Notes: generated by a model not told the origin, from the letters alone. A stretch of 64,000 nt of DNA from Streptomyces ruber (GCF_014648075.1 NZ_BMQK01000002.1:682001-746000); one strand, 5' to 3'. Shown: positions 43,266 through 53,098, numbered from the stretch's first letter. Translations and numbers: made by a program.

Positions 43266-44846
43266 TCAGCCCCGGTGGCCCAGCAGTTCGTGCAGCGCCT
43301 CGCCCGGCGCGGAGCCGGACGCGCCCCGCGTGGCCGTCGGTTGCGGATCGGGCAGGGGCGCGCACCGCGCGTCGACCCCGTCGGTGCCGCGCGGCACCGT
43401 GCCGTCGGCCAGGTAGGCCGCCAGGTGCCGGTCCAGGCAGGCGTTGCCGCTCAGCGTGATGCCGTGATTGCCGCCGCCGTCCTCCACCACCAGGCGGGAG
43501 CCGCGCAGCAGCCGGCGCAGGGCGGCGGCGCCGGGATACGGGGTGGCCCCGTCGTGCGTCGACTGGAAGAGCAGCACCGGCGGCAGGGCGTCGTTCGAGA
43601 CGTCCGGCGGGCGCAGCGGGCGGACCGGCCAGGACGCGCACGGTGCGTTGTACCAGGCGTTGTTCCAGGTGATGAACGGCGCCTCCTCGTACCCGGCCCA
43701 GGTGTCGCGGCGCCACCTGGACCAGTCGCGGGGCCAGGGCGCGTCGTGGCACTGCACCGCGGTGTAGACGCTGTAGGCGTTCTCGCCCGCCGCGTCGACG
43801 GCGGCGAGGTCCCGGTACGCGGCCAGGAGCGGAGCGCCGTCCCCGCGGCGCGCGTACGCCGCGAACACCTCGGCCAGGCGGGGCCAGTGGCCGTCGAAGT
43901 AGCTCGCGGGCAGGAAGGTGTCCTCCAGTTCGGCGGCGCCGACGGTGCCGCCCGCGGGCTTCTTCGCGAGCGCCGCGCGCATCGCGTACCACGAGGCCTC
44001 GACCCGCTCCGGTCCGGTGCCGAGCCGGTAGGCCGCGTCGTGCCGCGCGACCCAGGCCAGGAACGCCCGGTGGCGCTCGTCGAACGCCCGGTTCTGCAGG
44101 AGGTTGCTGGCGTACCACACGCGCGCGGGGTCGACGACGGAGTCCAGCGCCATGCGCCGCACGCGGTCCGGGTGCAGCTTCGCGTAGACGGCGCCCAGGT
44201 ACGTGCCGTACGAGTACCCGAAGTAGTTGATCTTCTGGGCGCCGAGCGCGCGGCGGATCACGTCCATGTCCCGCGCCGCGCTCACCGTGCCGATGTACGG
44301 CAGCACGTCCCCGTGTCTTCGCGCGCAGCCCTCGGCGAAGGCCGCGGCGCGTGCGCGGCCCGCCGCCTCGGCGGCCGGCGAGGCCGGCAGCGGGTCGGGC
44401 CGCACCGGTGCGAAGTGCCCGGGCAGGCAGTTCAGGGCCGGACCGCTGGCCCCGACGCCCCGCGGGTCGAAGCCGATGACGTCGTACCGGGCCGCCACCC
44501 GCCGCGGCAGCGCGGAGGCGACGTACCCCGCCAGCGCCCGGCCGCTGCCGCCCGGCCCGCCCGGGTTGACCAGCAGCGGGCCCTGGTAGGGGCGCGCGGT
44601 GTGCGGGACGCGGGTCAGGGCGAGCGTGATCTGCCGGCCGCCGGGGTCCGCGTGGTCGAGGGGCGCCCGCACGGTCGCGCACTGGAGCGTCGGGTGCTCG
44701 CGGGTGGCGCACGCCGTCCAGGCCGCACGCTGCACGACGGGCCCCGAGCGCGCCGCCGGGGTGGGATCGGCGCCCGCCGCGAACGGGAACGCCATGATCG
44801 TTCCGGCTGTCACGGCGGCGCACAGGGCGGCTGCGCGTTTCCTCAT
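43266..44846 (-). CDS. Secreted alpha/beta-hydrolase, tripeptidyl-aminopeptidase-like
   Basis: A 525-aa exported hydrolase. The signal peptide is MRKRAAALCAAVTAGTIMAF, with cleavage near AGA-DP. The catalytic Ser lies in NYFGYSYGTYLGAVYA, the oxyanion segment is LLVNPGGPGGSG, the Asp follows FQSTHDGATPY and the His is in GGGNHGITLSGN. The C-terminal TAP-like domain confirms similarity to Streptomyces tripeptidyl aminopeptidases (Tap/SlpD/SlpE), which trim tripeptides from extracellular proteins. GGAAGG lies 7 nt before the ATG. Confidence 0.88.
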   Translation of the reverse strand: MRKRAAALCAAVTAGTIMAFPFAAGADPTPAARSGPVVQRAAWTACATREHPTLQCATVRAPLDHADPGGRQITLALTRVPHTARPYQGPLLVNPGGPGGSGRALAGYVASALPRRVAARYDVIGFDPRGVGASGPALNCLPGHFAPVRPDPLPASPAAEAAGRARAAAFAEGCARRHGDVLPYIGTVSAARDMDVIRRALGAQKINYFGYSYGTYLGAVYAKLHPDRVRRMALDSVVDPARVWYASNLLQNRAFDERHRAFLAWVARHDAAYRLGTGPERVEASWYAMRAALAKKPAGGTVGAAELEDTFLPASYFDGHWPRLAEVFAAYARRGDGAPLLAAYRDLAAVDAAGENAYSVYTAVQCHDAPWPRDWSRWRRDTWAGYEEAPFITWNNAWYNAPCASWPVRPLRPPDVSNDALPPVLLFQSTHDGATPYPGAAALRRLLRGSRLVVEDGGGNHGITLSGNACLDRHLAAYLADGTVPRGTDGVDARCAPLPDPQPTATRGASGSAPGEALHELLGHRG

Positions 44847-44999
44847 CGGGTGCCTTCCGGGCGCAGGATGCCGAGCCGCGCAGGTCACGGCTCCGGTCGC
44901 ATCCGTCCCGGCGGACAGCGGCGGAGCAACGTGTCCGACGGCGACGTGACCCGATCGGACCGAGGGAAGCGCCCGGATGCGCCGGTGCGGCCGGCCTGC

Positions 45000-46106
45000 T
45001 CAGAGCAGCGTGAGCTGGGTGGGCGCGGCCTGCGCCGCCGGCTGCGGCCGGGGCCCGGGGATCCTGCGCGGCAGCCCCGGGCGCGAGGGGCCGATGCCGT
45101 ACTCCCGGGCCAGCTCGTGGACCTGTCCGGTGATCCGGCGCTGGTACCAGGTCGGCGCGTAGGCGCCCTGCGCGTAGAGGCGTTCGTACCGCTGGACGAG
45201 GTGCGGGTGGTGGTGGCGCAGCCAGTCCATGAACCACTCGCGGGCCCCCGGCCGCAGATGCAGTACCAGGGGCGTCACCGAGGTGGCGCCGGAGGCCGCG
45301 ATGGCCCGTACCGTCTCGCGCAGCCGGTCCGGGTGGTCGCTCAGGAACGGGATCACGGGCGCCATCAGGACGCCGCAGCCGATGCCGTGATCCGTGAGGG
45401 CGCGTACGACGTCCAGGCGGCGCTCCGGGGCGGGCGCGCCGGGCTCCACCGTGCGCCACAGCTCCCGGTCGGTGAAGCCGACCGAGACGGAGATCCCCAC
45501 CTCGGTGACCCGGGAGGCCTGCACGAGCAGGTCCAGGTCGCGCAGGAGCAGCGTGCCCTTGGTCAGGATCGAGAAGGGGTTCGCGTGGTCGCGCAGGGCC
45601 GCGATGATGCCCGGCATCAGCCGGTAACGGCCCTCCGCGCGCTGGTAGCAGTCCACGTTGGTGCCCATCGCGATGTGCTCCCCGTGCCAGCGGGGGGAGG
45701 CGAGCCGGTGGCGGAGCAGCTCCGGCGCGTTCACCTTGACCACGATCTGGGAATCGAAGCCGAGGCCCGTGTCGAGGTCCAGGTAGCCGTGGGTCTTGCG
45801 CGCGAAACAGTAGACGCACGCGTGCGTGCAGCCGCGGTACGGATTCACCGTCCATTCGAAGGGCATGCGCGAGGCCCCCGGCACCCGGTTCACGATCGAT
45901 CTCGCCCGGACCTCGTGGAAGGTGATGCCGCGGAACTCCGGAGTGTCGAAGGTGCGGGTGGTCACCGCGTCCGCGCCGAACAGCGCGGCGTCCCGGGGCG
46001 CGGCGGAGCCCACCGGACCTGCGGGAGTCCCGTTGCCCCCGGCGTTCCCGGGATTCTCGGGGTTCTCGCGATGCTCGGGGTTCTCGGCCAGATGGTCCCA
46101 GCGCAT
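45000..46106 (-). CDS. Radical SAM protein (Rv2578c/SplB-like)
   Basis: A 368-aa radical SAM enzyme. The cluster motif is NPYRGCTHACVYCFARKTH (CxxxCxxC), followed by MGTNVDCYQRAEG, FSILTKGTLLLRDLDLL and VGISVSVGF. These match the Rv2578c family, a group related to spore photoproduct lyase; its substrate is unknown. Residues about 10-30 are a short Asn/Pro/Glu repeat. The ATG at 46106 has GGAGG about 6 nt upstream; a longer in-frame start at 46181 lacks this. Confidence 0.82.
   Translation of the reverse strand: MRWDHLAENPEHRENPENPGNAGGNGTPAGPVGSAAPRDAALFGADAVTTRTFDTPEFRGITFHEVRARSIVNRVPGASRMPFEWTVNPYRGCTHACVYCFARKTHGYLDLDTGLGFDSQIVVKVNAPELLRHRLASPRWHGEHIAMGTNVDCYQRAEGRYRLMPGIIAALRDHANPFSILTKGTLLLRDLDLLVQASRVTEVGISVSVGFTDRELWRTVEPGAPAPERRLDVVRALTDHGIGCGVLMAPVIPFLSDHPDRLRETVRAIAASGATSVTPLVLHLRPGAREWFMDWLRHHHPHLVQRYERLYAQGAYAPTWYQRRITGQVHELAREYGIGPSRPGLPRRIPGPRPQPAAQAAPTQLTLL
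46056..46086. repeat. 18-bp-period direct repeat inside the radical SAM gene
   Basis: CTCGGGGTTCTCG occurs at 46056-46068 and 46074-46086. It encodes the N-terminal Glu-Asn-Pro-rich linker (PEHRENPENPG) and is a likely slippage-prone, variable stretch. Confidence 0.6.
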
Positions 46107-46284
46107 GGGCGCCTCCTTGGTTGCACTGGCCACAGAATAGAACACATGTTCCCTTGATCGTGCGAACGGGTATTCGGGCATCGTCCGGGGGCGCTACCCG
46201 TCCCGGACCCTGATTTGGGCGGCCCGGCAGCCTGATGGTTGGCTTTCCGCCAACACGAGCCCACAAGTGCTGGAGGAAGTGCGC

Positions 46285-46728
46285 ATGGCACAGGTAGAAG
46301 CCACCACGGAGCGCATCGTCGCCGGGGACGCGGACACGGTGTTCGACACCCTGGCCGACTACAGCGGCACCCGCGCGAAGCTGCTGCCCGAGCACTTCAG
46401 CGAGTACGAGGTCCGCGAGGGCGGTGACGGCGAGGGCACGCTCGTCCACTGGAAGCTCCAGGCCACCAGCAAGCGCGTCCGTGACTGTCTGCTGGAGGTG
46501 ACCGAGCCGACCGACGGTGAGCTCGTCGAGAAGGACCGCAACTCCTCGATGGTCACCACCTGGCGGGTCACGCCGGCCGGGGAGGGCAGGTCCCGCGTCG
46601 CCGTGACCACCGTCTGGAACGGCGCGGGCGGCATCGGCGGCTTCTTCGAGAAGACCTTCGCCCCCAAGGGCCTCGCCCGTATCTACGACACCGTCCTCGC
46701 CAACCTCTCCGCCGAGATCGAGAAGTAA
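46285..46728 (+). CDS. SRPBCC (START-like) family protein
   Basis: A 147-aa polyketide-cyclase/dehydrase-like helix-grip protein beginning MAQVEATTERIVAGDADTVF and ending in a long amphipathic helix (FAPKGLARIYDTVLANLSAEI). Members bind small hydrophobic ligands; no catalytic residues are identifiable. GGAGGAA at 46272-46278 selects the ATG at 46285 over the upstream GTG at 46267. Monocistronic. Confidence 0.75.
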   Translation: MAQVEATTERIVAGDADTVFDTLADYSGTRAKLLPEHFSEYEVREGGDGEGTLVHWKLQATSKRVRDCLLEVTEPTDGELVEKDRNSSMVTTWRVTPAGEGRSRVAVTTVWNGAGGIGGFFEKTFAPKGLARIYDTVLANLSAEIEK

Positions 46729-46873
46729 CCGCTCCCCCCGGGACCCGCCGCCACCTCACCGGTTCGAGTGGACCTGGCGTGGCATGCGGCGTTTCTCCGT
46801 AACTCGTCGCAACTGCCGGAAGTTGTCGCACAACGCGAGAACCGCACGGCAGGTGCGACGAGGGGAGCGGCAC

Positions 46874-49279
46874 ATGAGCGGCATCACGCTGGCGCAGGGC
46901 GAACCGGTCACCGCGCCCCCACCGGACGCCGCCCCGCCCCCCACCGCACCCGTGCCGCTCGGCTCCCGGCGGCTGCGGCTGGTCCTGACCGGGCTCCTGC
47001 TCGCGCTGCTGCTCGCCGCGCTGGACCAGCTGGCCGTCGCCACCGCCCTCCCGCGGATCGCCGGCGAACTGCACGGCACGGACCGGATGTCCTGGGCGAT
47101 CACCGCCTACCTGCTCACCGCCGCCGTGGGAGTCCCCGTCCTCGGCGGACTCGGCGACCGGTACGGCCACAAGGGCGTCCTGGTGCTCGCGCTCGGCGTC
47201 TTCGTCGTCGGCTCGGCGCTCGCGGGCTGGTCGCGCACCATGGACCAGCTCATCGCCTTCCGGGCGCTCCAGGGCATCGGCGCGGGCGGACTCATGACCG
47301 GGGCGCAGGCGATCGCCGCCGGCATCGCGCCCGCGCGGGGACGCGCCCGCGTCATGGGGGTGGCCGGCGCCGTCTTCGGCCTCGGCTCCCTCGCCGGCCC
47401 CCTGCTGGGCGGCCTGCTCACGGACCACCTCTCCTGGCGGTGGTGCTTCCACCTCAACGTCCCCCTCGGGCTCGCCGCTCTCGCCCTCGTCATGGCGGCG
47501 CCGCGGGCGGCGAGGCCCCGTGACAAGGCACGCCCCGACGTCCTCGGGGCGCTGCTGCTCACGGTCGCGTCGGCCTGTCTGGTGCTGCTGAGCGGCCTGG
47601 CCGGCACCGCGTACGGGCGGGACTCGTACGTCGTCCCGGGGCTCGCCGTCACAGCCGTGGCCGCCGGCGCCCTCTTCCTCCTCGCCGAGCACCGCGCGGC
47701 CGACCCCCTCGTACCGCTCAGACTGTTCAAGGACCCCGTCGTCGCCGTCACCGGCGCCGTGGGCCTCGCGGCCGGTGTCGCGCTGCACGCGGCGGCCACC
47801 CACCTGCCGGCCTTCCTGCAACTGGCCGGGGGGATGTCGGCGACCGGAGCCGGACTGCTCATGCTGCCGATGACGGGCGGCCTCGTCGGCGCGTCGGTCG
47901 TCGTCGGCGAGCTCGTCGTCCGCACCGGGCACCACCGGACGTACCCCGTCCTCGGCACCGCCCTCGCCGCCGTCGGCATGTGGCTGCTGACCGGGCTGGA
48001 GACGGACACGCCCCGGTTGTACTTCGGCATCTGGACGGCCGTCCTCGGCGCCGGCATCGGCATGGTCACGCCCGTCCTGGTCCTCACCGCGCAGAACGCG
48101 GTCCGTCCCGCCGACGCCGGCACCGTGACCGGCACCGCGGACTACGCCCGGCAGCTCGGCGGCGGCATCGGCGTGGCCGCCTTCGGCGCGCTCCTCGCGG
48201 ACCGGCTCGCCGGCCGTCCGCCCACCCGCGCGGGCGCCGGACTGCCGGACCCCGCCTCCCTCACCCCGGACGTCGTGCAGGCGCTGCCCGCCGCGCTGCG
48301 CCACGACTACGACGCCTACGTCGCGGCGTACGCCGGCGCCATGCCGGGGATCTTCCTCTACCTGGTGCCGGTGCTCGTCCTCGGCCTTCTTCTCGCCCTC
48401 CTCCTGCTCAGGAGCGGTCCCCTGGTGTCCCTCGACGTCCCCGCCGGGTCCGTCCCGGTTCCGCCGCAGCGCCCCGCGCAGGGAGCCGGGGCGGCCGTGC
48501 GCGGCATCGTGCGGCAGCACGACGGACCGGCCGTGGCGCGGGCCGTGCTGACCCTCGTCGACGGCACGGGGCAGCAGATCGGACGGGGCACGGGGGGCGA
48601 GGACGGCCGGTACGAACTGGTTCCGCCCGGCCCGGGGGCGTACGTGCTGATCGCCGCGGCCGACGGCCACCAGCCGCACGCGGTGACCGTCAGCGTCGGC
48701 GAGGGCCCCGTACGGGTCGACATGGTGCTGGGCGGCCCCGGACGGCTGACCGGCCGGGTGGTCACCCACGACGGGAGCCCCCTGCCGGACGCGGCCGTCA
48801 CGCTCACCGACGTCCACGGCCAGGCCGTCGCCACCACCCGCAGCGGACCGGGGGGCGACTACGCCGTCACCGACGTGGCCGCGGGCGAGTACACCCTCGC
48901 GGTGGGCGCCCACTCCTTCCGCCCGGCCGCCTGCCCCGTCACCGTCCGGCCCGCGCACGAGACCCGGCAGGACGTCGAGCTGATGGGCGGCGAGGTGCTG
49001 CGCGGCACCGTGCGCGCCGGCGCCGGGCGGCCCGTCGAGGACGCCCACGTCACCCTGCTCGACGTCACGGGAAACGTTGTCGGCACCCTGGTCACCGGGT
49101 CCGACGGGGCGTACCGCTTCGCCGACCTCCCCGTCGGCGAGTACACCGTCGTGGCCAGCGGCTACCCGCCCGCCGCGACGGTCCTCCAGGTCGCGGGCGG
49201 CAACGGCACCGAACGGGACGTGCACCTGCGACACGAGGACCACGGTGGGCACGGGGACCACGGTGAGGACGGGGCCTGA
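46874..49279 (+). CDS. MFS (DHA2-type) exporter with three C-terminal beta-sandwich repeats
   Basis: An 801-aa protein. Residues 30-530 form a 14-helix drug/proton antiporter of the EmrB/QacA type: LDQLAVATALPRIAGEL (motif D1-like), GGLGDRYGHKGVLVLA (motif A), RALQGIGAGGLMTGAQAI (motif B) and VFGLGSLAGPLLGGLL (motif C). Residues about 540-785 are three consecutive units of about 80 residues of the carboxypeptidase-regulatory/Cna-B type, each with a GRY/GDYAV/GAYRF...P.GEYT pattern, then a His/Gly/Asp-rich tail (HEDHGGHGDHG). AGGGGAG precedes the ATG. The substrate is unknown. Confidence 0.85.
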   Translation: MSGITLAQGEPVTAPPPDAAPPPTAPVPLGSRRLRLVLTGLLLALLLAALDQLAVATALPRIAGELHGTDRMSWAITAYLLTAAVGVPVLGGLGDRYGHKGVLVLALGVFVVGSALAGWSRTMDQLIAFRALQGIGAGGLMTGAQAIAAGIAPARGRARVMGVAGAVFGLGSLAGPLLGGLLTDHLSWRWCFHLNVPLGLAALALVMAAPRAARPRDKARPDVLGALLLTVASACLVLLSGLAGTAYGRDSYVVPGLAVTAVAAGALFLLAEHRAADPLVPLRLFKDPVVAVTGAVGLAAGVALHAAATHLPAFLQLAGGMSATGAGLLMLPMTGGLVGASVVVGELVVRTGHHRTYPVLGTALAAVGMWLLTGLETDTPRLYFGIWTAVLGAGIGMVTPVLVLTAQNAVRPADAGTVTGTADYARQLGGGIGVAAFGALLADRLAGRPPTRAGAGLPDPASLTPDVVQALPAALRHDYDAYVAAYAGAMPGIFLYLVPVLVLGLLLALLLLRSGPLVSLDVPAGSVPVPPQRPAQGAGAAVRGIVRQHDGPAVARAVLTLVDGTGQQIGRGTGGEDGRYELVPPGPGAYVLIAAADGHQPHAVTVSVGEGPVRVDMVLGGPGRLTGRVVTHDGSPLPDAAVTLTDVHGQAVATTRSGPGGDYAVTDVAAGEYTLAVGAHSFRPAACPVTVRPAHETRQDVELMGGEVLRGTVRAGAGRPVEDAHVTLLDVTGNVVGTLVTGSDGAYRFADLPVGEYTVVASGYPPAATVLQVAGGNGTERDVHLRHEDHGGHGDHGEDGA

Positions 49280-49454
49280 GGGGCACGGCCGGCACGGCCG
49301 GAGGGCGGCTGGGACGCGGGCGTGCGCCGGTGGGAGAGCGCCGGTGGCGCCCCCTGGCGAATTCGTCCGATGCCGCACATCGCCGCCGTTCCCGGCCCTA
49401 CGGTGGTGACGACGGCACACGCCGCGCGGAACCGTGGGAGAAAGGGCCGGGGCC

Positions 49455-51983
49455 ATGGACCGTGGCGCAGCGAGCGGCACACCTCCCGGCCGGGCGGGCG
49501 GGGAGCGGACGGCGGCGGAGCACGCCGCGGGCCGCATCCCCCTGGCCGTGGTCGTGGTGGACCGCGACGGACGCGTCTCGCACTGGAGCAGCGGCGCGCG
49601 CCGGCTGTTCAGGGTCACCAAGGAGGACGCGGTGGGCCGCCTCGCCGTGGACCTGCTGCCCGTGTCCGGTGCGCTGCCCGAGACCCTCGACGAGCCCGCG
49701 GACGCCGCGGTCCCCGCCGGCGACGCGGCGCCCCGCGGGGCGTACGCCGTGGAGGAACCGGGTCCCGCCCTGGACGCCTCGCTGGAGAGCGGGCTGTCCT
49801 ATCCGGCCGCCGGACGGGCCCGCCTTACGGTGCCGGGGCAGGGCCGGGACGGCGCCCGTGTCGACGTGCTCTGGTGGGCGTACCCCCTCGTCGGGCCCGG
49901 GCAGGGGCGGCTGCTGGTCCTCGCCGCGGACGCGGGGGCGCTGCGGCAGGGAGAGGACGGCGGTGACGGCGGTGACGGCGGTGACGTGGAGCGGATCGCC
50001 CCCGGCTTCGCCCTGCACACCGACTTCCCCGGCGCCGAGGACCTCGCCCGCCGCCTCCCCGAGATCCTGCCGAGCATGAGCGTCGGCGACAGCGCCCGCA
50101 TCGTCTCGCAGGTCCTCGAACTCGGTTACCCGGTCCTGGAGTTCAGCCGCCAGGACCGGGTGCCGGTCACCCCCGACTGGGGCGTCCCGCGCCGGGCGGA
50201 GCGACGGGAGCGCCGCGAGCGGGCCGCCCGCGCCGCCGCCGAGGGGCGGCCCGTACCGGAGGACCTGCGCGACGAGGGCGAGGACCTCGAGTACGCCGCC
50301 GTGCGTGAGCACCTGGAGTTCCTCAACGAGGTCAGCTCCCGCATCGGCAGCTCCCTCGACCTCTCCCGGACCGTCGTCGAGGTCAGCCGGGCGGTCGTGC
50401 CGCGGTTCACCGACGTCGCGGGCACCTACCTGCGCGAACAGGTCGTCGCCGGCGAGGGCTTCCCCGAGGGCGTGCCCGACACCACCACCCTGTGGCACCG
50501 GGTCGCCGTCGAGCACACGGACGAACCGGGCCGCTGGGACGACGTCGTCCCGGTCGGGGAGGCCATGCCGTTCCCCGCGCACACGCCGTTCTTCCAGTGC
50601 ATGACCAGCGGCGATCCCGTCCTCGTGCCGCGCATCAGCGAGGAGATGGGGCACGCGATCGCCGCCCAGTTCGAGAAGCGCGACATCCGGCCGCTGATCA
50701 CCCACCGCTCCATGCTGGTCGTGCCCCTCAAGGCGCGGAACGTGGTGCTCGGCTTCATGATCCTGCTGCGTCACCCCGAGCGCGCCGAGTTCAACGACAT
50801 GGACCGGGTCACCGGCGCCGAACTCGCCGCCCGCGCGGGCCTCGTCCTCGACAACGCGCGCATGTACACCTACCAGGAGAGCGTCGCCGAGACGCTGCAG
50901 GACAGCATGCTGCCGCACATCCCGCCGCACCGGGCGGGCTGCGACATCGCCACCCGCTACCTGCCCGGCACACTGCTCGGGCGCGTCGGCGGCGACTGGT
51001 TCGACTCGGTGAAGCTGCCCGGAGCCCGTACCGCCCTCGTCGTCGGCGACGTGATGGGACACGGGCTCAACTCGGCCGCGATGATGGGGCAGCTGCGCAC
51101 GGCCGTGCAGACCATGGCTGCGCTCGACCTGCCGCCCGCGCAGCTCCTGCGCAACCTCGACGACCTCGCCCAGCGCCTCGGCGAGCACTACCTCGCCACC
51201 TGCCTGTACGCCGTCTACGACCCCGTGGCCGGCGATCTGCACCTCGCGAACGCCGGCCACATACCGCCGGTGCTGGTGCGGGCGGCGGACGGCCGCAGCG
51301 AGCTGCTCGACCTGCCCACGGGCGCGCCCATCGGTGTCGGCGGTGTCGCGTTCGAGGCGGTACGCGTGCGCGTGGCGCCCGGCGACCGCCTCGTGATGTG
51401 CACCGACGGGCTGGTCGAGGTGCGCGGCGAGGACATCGGTGTCGGCCTCGCCACGCTCTGCGAGTCCGCCGCCCATCCGGCCGCGTCCATGGACGACGCC
51501 TGCGACACCATCATCCGCTCCCTCAACACCCGGGGCGGACGCAAGGACGACGTGGCCCTGCTGATGGCCCGTCTGAGCGGCATCGAGCCCGAGGACGTCG
51601 CCGAGTGGTCGTTCGCCCACACCCCGGCGGAGGCCGGGCGGGCCCGGGCGGCGGTCCGCGAGCAGCTGCACGTCTGGGGCCTGGCGGCGCTCGCGGACAA
51701 CGCCGCGCTGCTGGCCGGCGAACTGGTCACCAACGCCGTACGGCACGCGCGCGGGCGGCGGATCGAGCTGCGGCTGGTCCGGGGCGACACGCTGCTGTGC
51801 GAGGTCGACGACGACGATCCCACGCTGCCGACGCTGCTCGGCGCGGGCACCGCCGACGAGTTCGGGCGGGGGCTCAGGGTGGTCAGCACCCTGGCGCGCG
51901 AGTGGGGGACCAGCCGGACCGGCGGGGGCAAGACCGTGTGGTTCGAGCTGCCGCTGCCGCGCCGCCGGCCGACGGAGGTGTGA
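49455..51983 (+). CDS. PAS-GAF-SpoIIE phosphatase with HATPase domain
   Basis: An 842-aa cytoplasmic regulator. The PAS-like domain (about 25-140) starts LAVVVVDRDGRVSHWSSGARRLF. The GAF domain spans about 285-455. The PP2C/SpoIIE phosphatase (about 480-690) has GGDWFDSVKL, VVGDVMGHGLNSAAMMGQLR, NAGHIPPVL, CTDGLVEVRG and GRKDDVALLMARL. A C-terminal anti-sigma-type HATPase domain (about 705-835) has LAGELVTNAVRHARG. Such proteins dephosphorylate anti-anti-sigma factors and may also bind them as kinases, feeding SigB/SigF-type stress control; SigB-type promoters occur at 60.3 kb. Confidence 0.9.
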   Translation: MDRGAASGTPPGRAGGERTAAEHAAGRIPLAVVVVDRDGRVSHWSSGARRLFRVTKEDAVGRLAVDLLPVSGALPETLDEPADAAVPAGDAAPRGAYAVEEPGPALDASLESGLSYPAAGRARLTVPGQGRDGARVDVLWWAYPLVGPGQGRLLVLAADAGALRQGEDGGDGGDGGDVERIAPGFALHTDFPGAEDLARRLPEILPSMSVGDSARIVSQVLELGYPVLEFSRQDRVPVTPDWGVPRRAERRERRERAARAAAEGRPVPEDLRDEGEDLEYAAVREHLEFLNEVSSRIGSSLDLSRTVVEVSRAVVPRFTDVAGTYLREQVVAGEGFPEGVPDTTTLWHRVAVEHTDEPGRWDDVVPVGEAMPFPAHTPFFQCMTSGDPVLVPRISEEMGHAIAAQFEKRDIRPLITHRSMLVVPLKARNVVLGFMILLRHPERAEFNDMDRVTGAELAARAGLVLDNARMYTYQESVAETLQDSMLPHIPPHRAGCDIATRYLPGTLLGRVGGDWFDSVKLPGARTALVVGDVMGHGLNSAAMMGQLRTAVQTMAALDLPPAQLLRNLDDLAQRLGEHYLATCLYAVYDPVAGDLHLANAGHIPPVLVRAADGRSELLDLPTGAPIGVGGVAFEAVRVRVAPGDRLVMCTDGLVEVRGEDIGVGLATLCESAAHPAASMDDACDTIIRSLNTRGGRKDDVALLMARLSGIEPEDVAEWSFAHTPAEAGRARAAVREQLHVWGLAALADNAALLAGELVTNAVRHARGRRIELRLVRGDTLLCEVDDDDPTLPTLLGAGTADEFGRGLRVVSTLAREWGTSRTGGGKTVWFELPLPRRRPTEV
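49956..49982. repeat. Three tandem 9-bp units in the SpoIIE gene
   Basis: GACGGCGGT occurs three times head to tail, encoding Asp-Gly-Gly repeats in the linker after the PAS domain. In-frame copy-number change would be tolerated. Confidence 0.8.
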
Positions 51984-51990
51984 TCCTCCG

Positions 51991-52068
51991 GAACGGCCGG
52001 TGGGGAACGGCCGGTCGGGAACGGCCGGTGGGAAACGGCGGGAACGGTCGGGAACGGTCGGGGACGGG
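51991..52068. repeat. Degenerate tandem GGAACGG repeats after the SpoIIE gene
   Basis: Seven imperfect units of about 10-14 bp built on GGGAACGGCCGGT, decaying to GGGAACGGTC and GGGGACGG, start 8 bp after the stop. No hairpin terminator is clear in the 260-bp gap to the methyltransferase gene. It is probably a minisatellite; function unknown. Confidence 0.7.
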
Positions 52069-52244
52069 AGCCCCGGGCCGCGTGCGACGGGCCGGAAGGG
52101 GCGCGTGCGGCGCTCGACGGCGTGCGCTGGCGGTTCGGGCGTCAACGAAGGGCGCACGGTGCTTGTCGGTCCCCTTCCACCGCGGTACACCCGTGGTCTG
52201 GCCCGCCGCCCCCGGCGGACCGCGGTCGCACCCGGGGAGTCGGC

Positions 52245-52970
52245 ATGAGCGTGACGAGTCGGTACAGGCAGGCATGGGAGGGGTTCTGGAGCGAGGCCCC
52301 CGAGGAACAGGGGGCCGTCTTCTGGGACAGCGACCCCATGGCGACCGTCGGCGTGCACCTCGCCCTCTTCGAGCCGTACCTGGCCCACCCCGGCCTGCCG
52401 GTCGTGGACGTCGGCTGCGGCAACGGCACGCAGACCCGGTTCCTGGCCGACCGCTACCGGCACGTCCTCGGCGTCGACCTGTCGGCCGCCGCACTGGACC
52501 ACGCCCGGCGCGCCGACCCCGCGGGACGGGCCGGGTACCGGCTGCTCGACGCCGCCGAGACGGCACAGGTGACCGCGCTGCACGCGGAACTCGGCGACGC
52601 GAACGTCTACATGCGGGGCGTGCTGCACCAGTGCGAGCCCGAGGACCGGCAGCCCCTCGTCGACGCCCTGGCCACCCTGGTGGGGGAACGGGGGCGCGCC
52701 TTCCTCGTCGAGCTCTCCCAGGCCGCCCGGCCGCTGCTGCTGGGCCTGGCCGAGGGCGCCGACGGGCCGCCCGCCAAGCTGGCCTCCGTCCTGCGGCACG
52801 GCATCGCACCGGGCGAGGTCCCCGACGACGCCGTGCCCGGCCTCCTGCGCACGGCCGGCCTCACGGTCCTCGCGAGCGGCCGGCTGCCCCTCGTCACCAC
52901 GGAGCACGGGCCCGACGGCACCCGGATCGAACTGCCGTCGAAATGGCAGGTGGCGGGGCGCGCGGGCTGA
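52245..52970 (+). CDS. Class I SAM-dependent methyltransferase
   Basis: A 241-aa protein with SAM-binding motif I VVDVGCGNGTQTRFLA (about 53-68), an acidic motif II region (VLGVDLSAAAL) and the NVYMRGVLHQCEPEDRQ post-motif loop. The substrate cannot be told. The ATG at 52245 follows CGGGGAG. The gene stands alone between the repeat-rich gap and the peptidase operon. Confidence 0.8.
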   Translation: MSVTSRYRQAWEGFWSEAPEEQGAVFWDSDPMATVGVHLALFEPYLAHPGLPVVDVGCGNGTQTRFLADRYRHVLGVDLSAAALDHARRADPAGRAGYRLLDAAETAQVTALHAELGDANVYMRGVLHQCEPEDRQPLVDALATLVGERGRAFLVELSQAARPLLLGLAEGADGPPAKLASVLRHGIAPGEVPDDAVPGLLRTAGLTVLASGRLPLVTTEHGPDGTRIELPSKWQVAGRAG

Positions 52971-53098
52971 GGTGTGGCGTGGGGGCGCCGGGTGGCGGAC
53001 GAGGAGGTGGCTCGAACGGACGTACGTTACCGGTCCGGGGAAGCGGGAGTTCTCCACAGGCCTGGTCCGGTGACGGCGCGGCCACGTACGGTTCTGAC

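Noticed and set aside
43063..46449. An 1128-codon open frame on the minus strand
   Set aside because: Overlaps the tripeptidyl-aminopeptidase-like and radical SAM genes in another frame on the same strand and contains no recognisable domain.
49398..53057. A 1219-codon open frame on the minus strand
   Set aside because: Antisense to the SpoIIE phosphatase and methyltransferase genes, both with clear motifs; its composition is that of a frame shadow.
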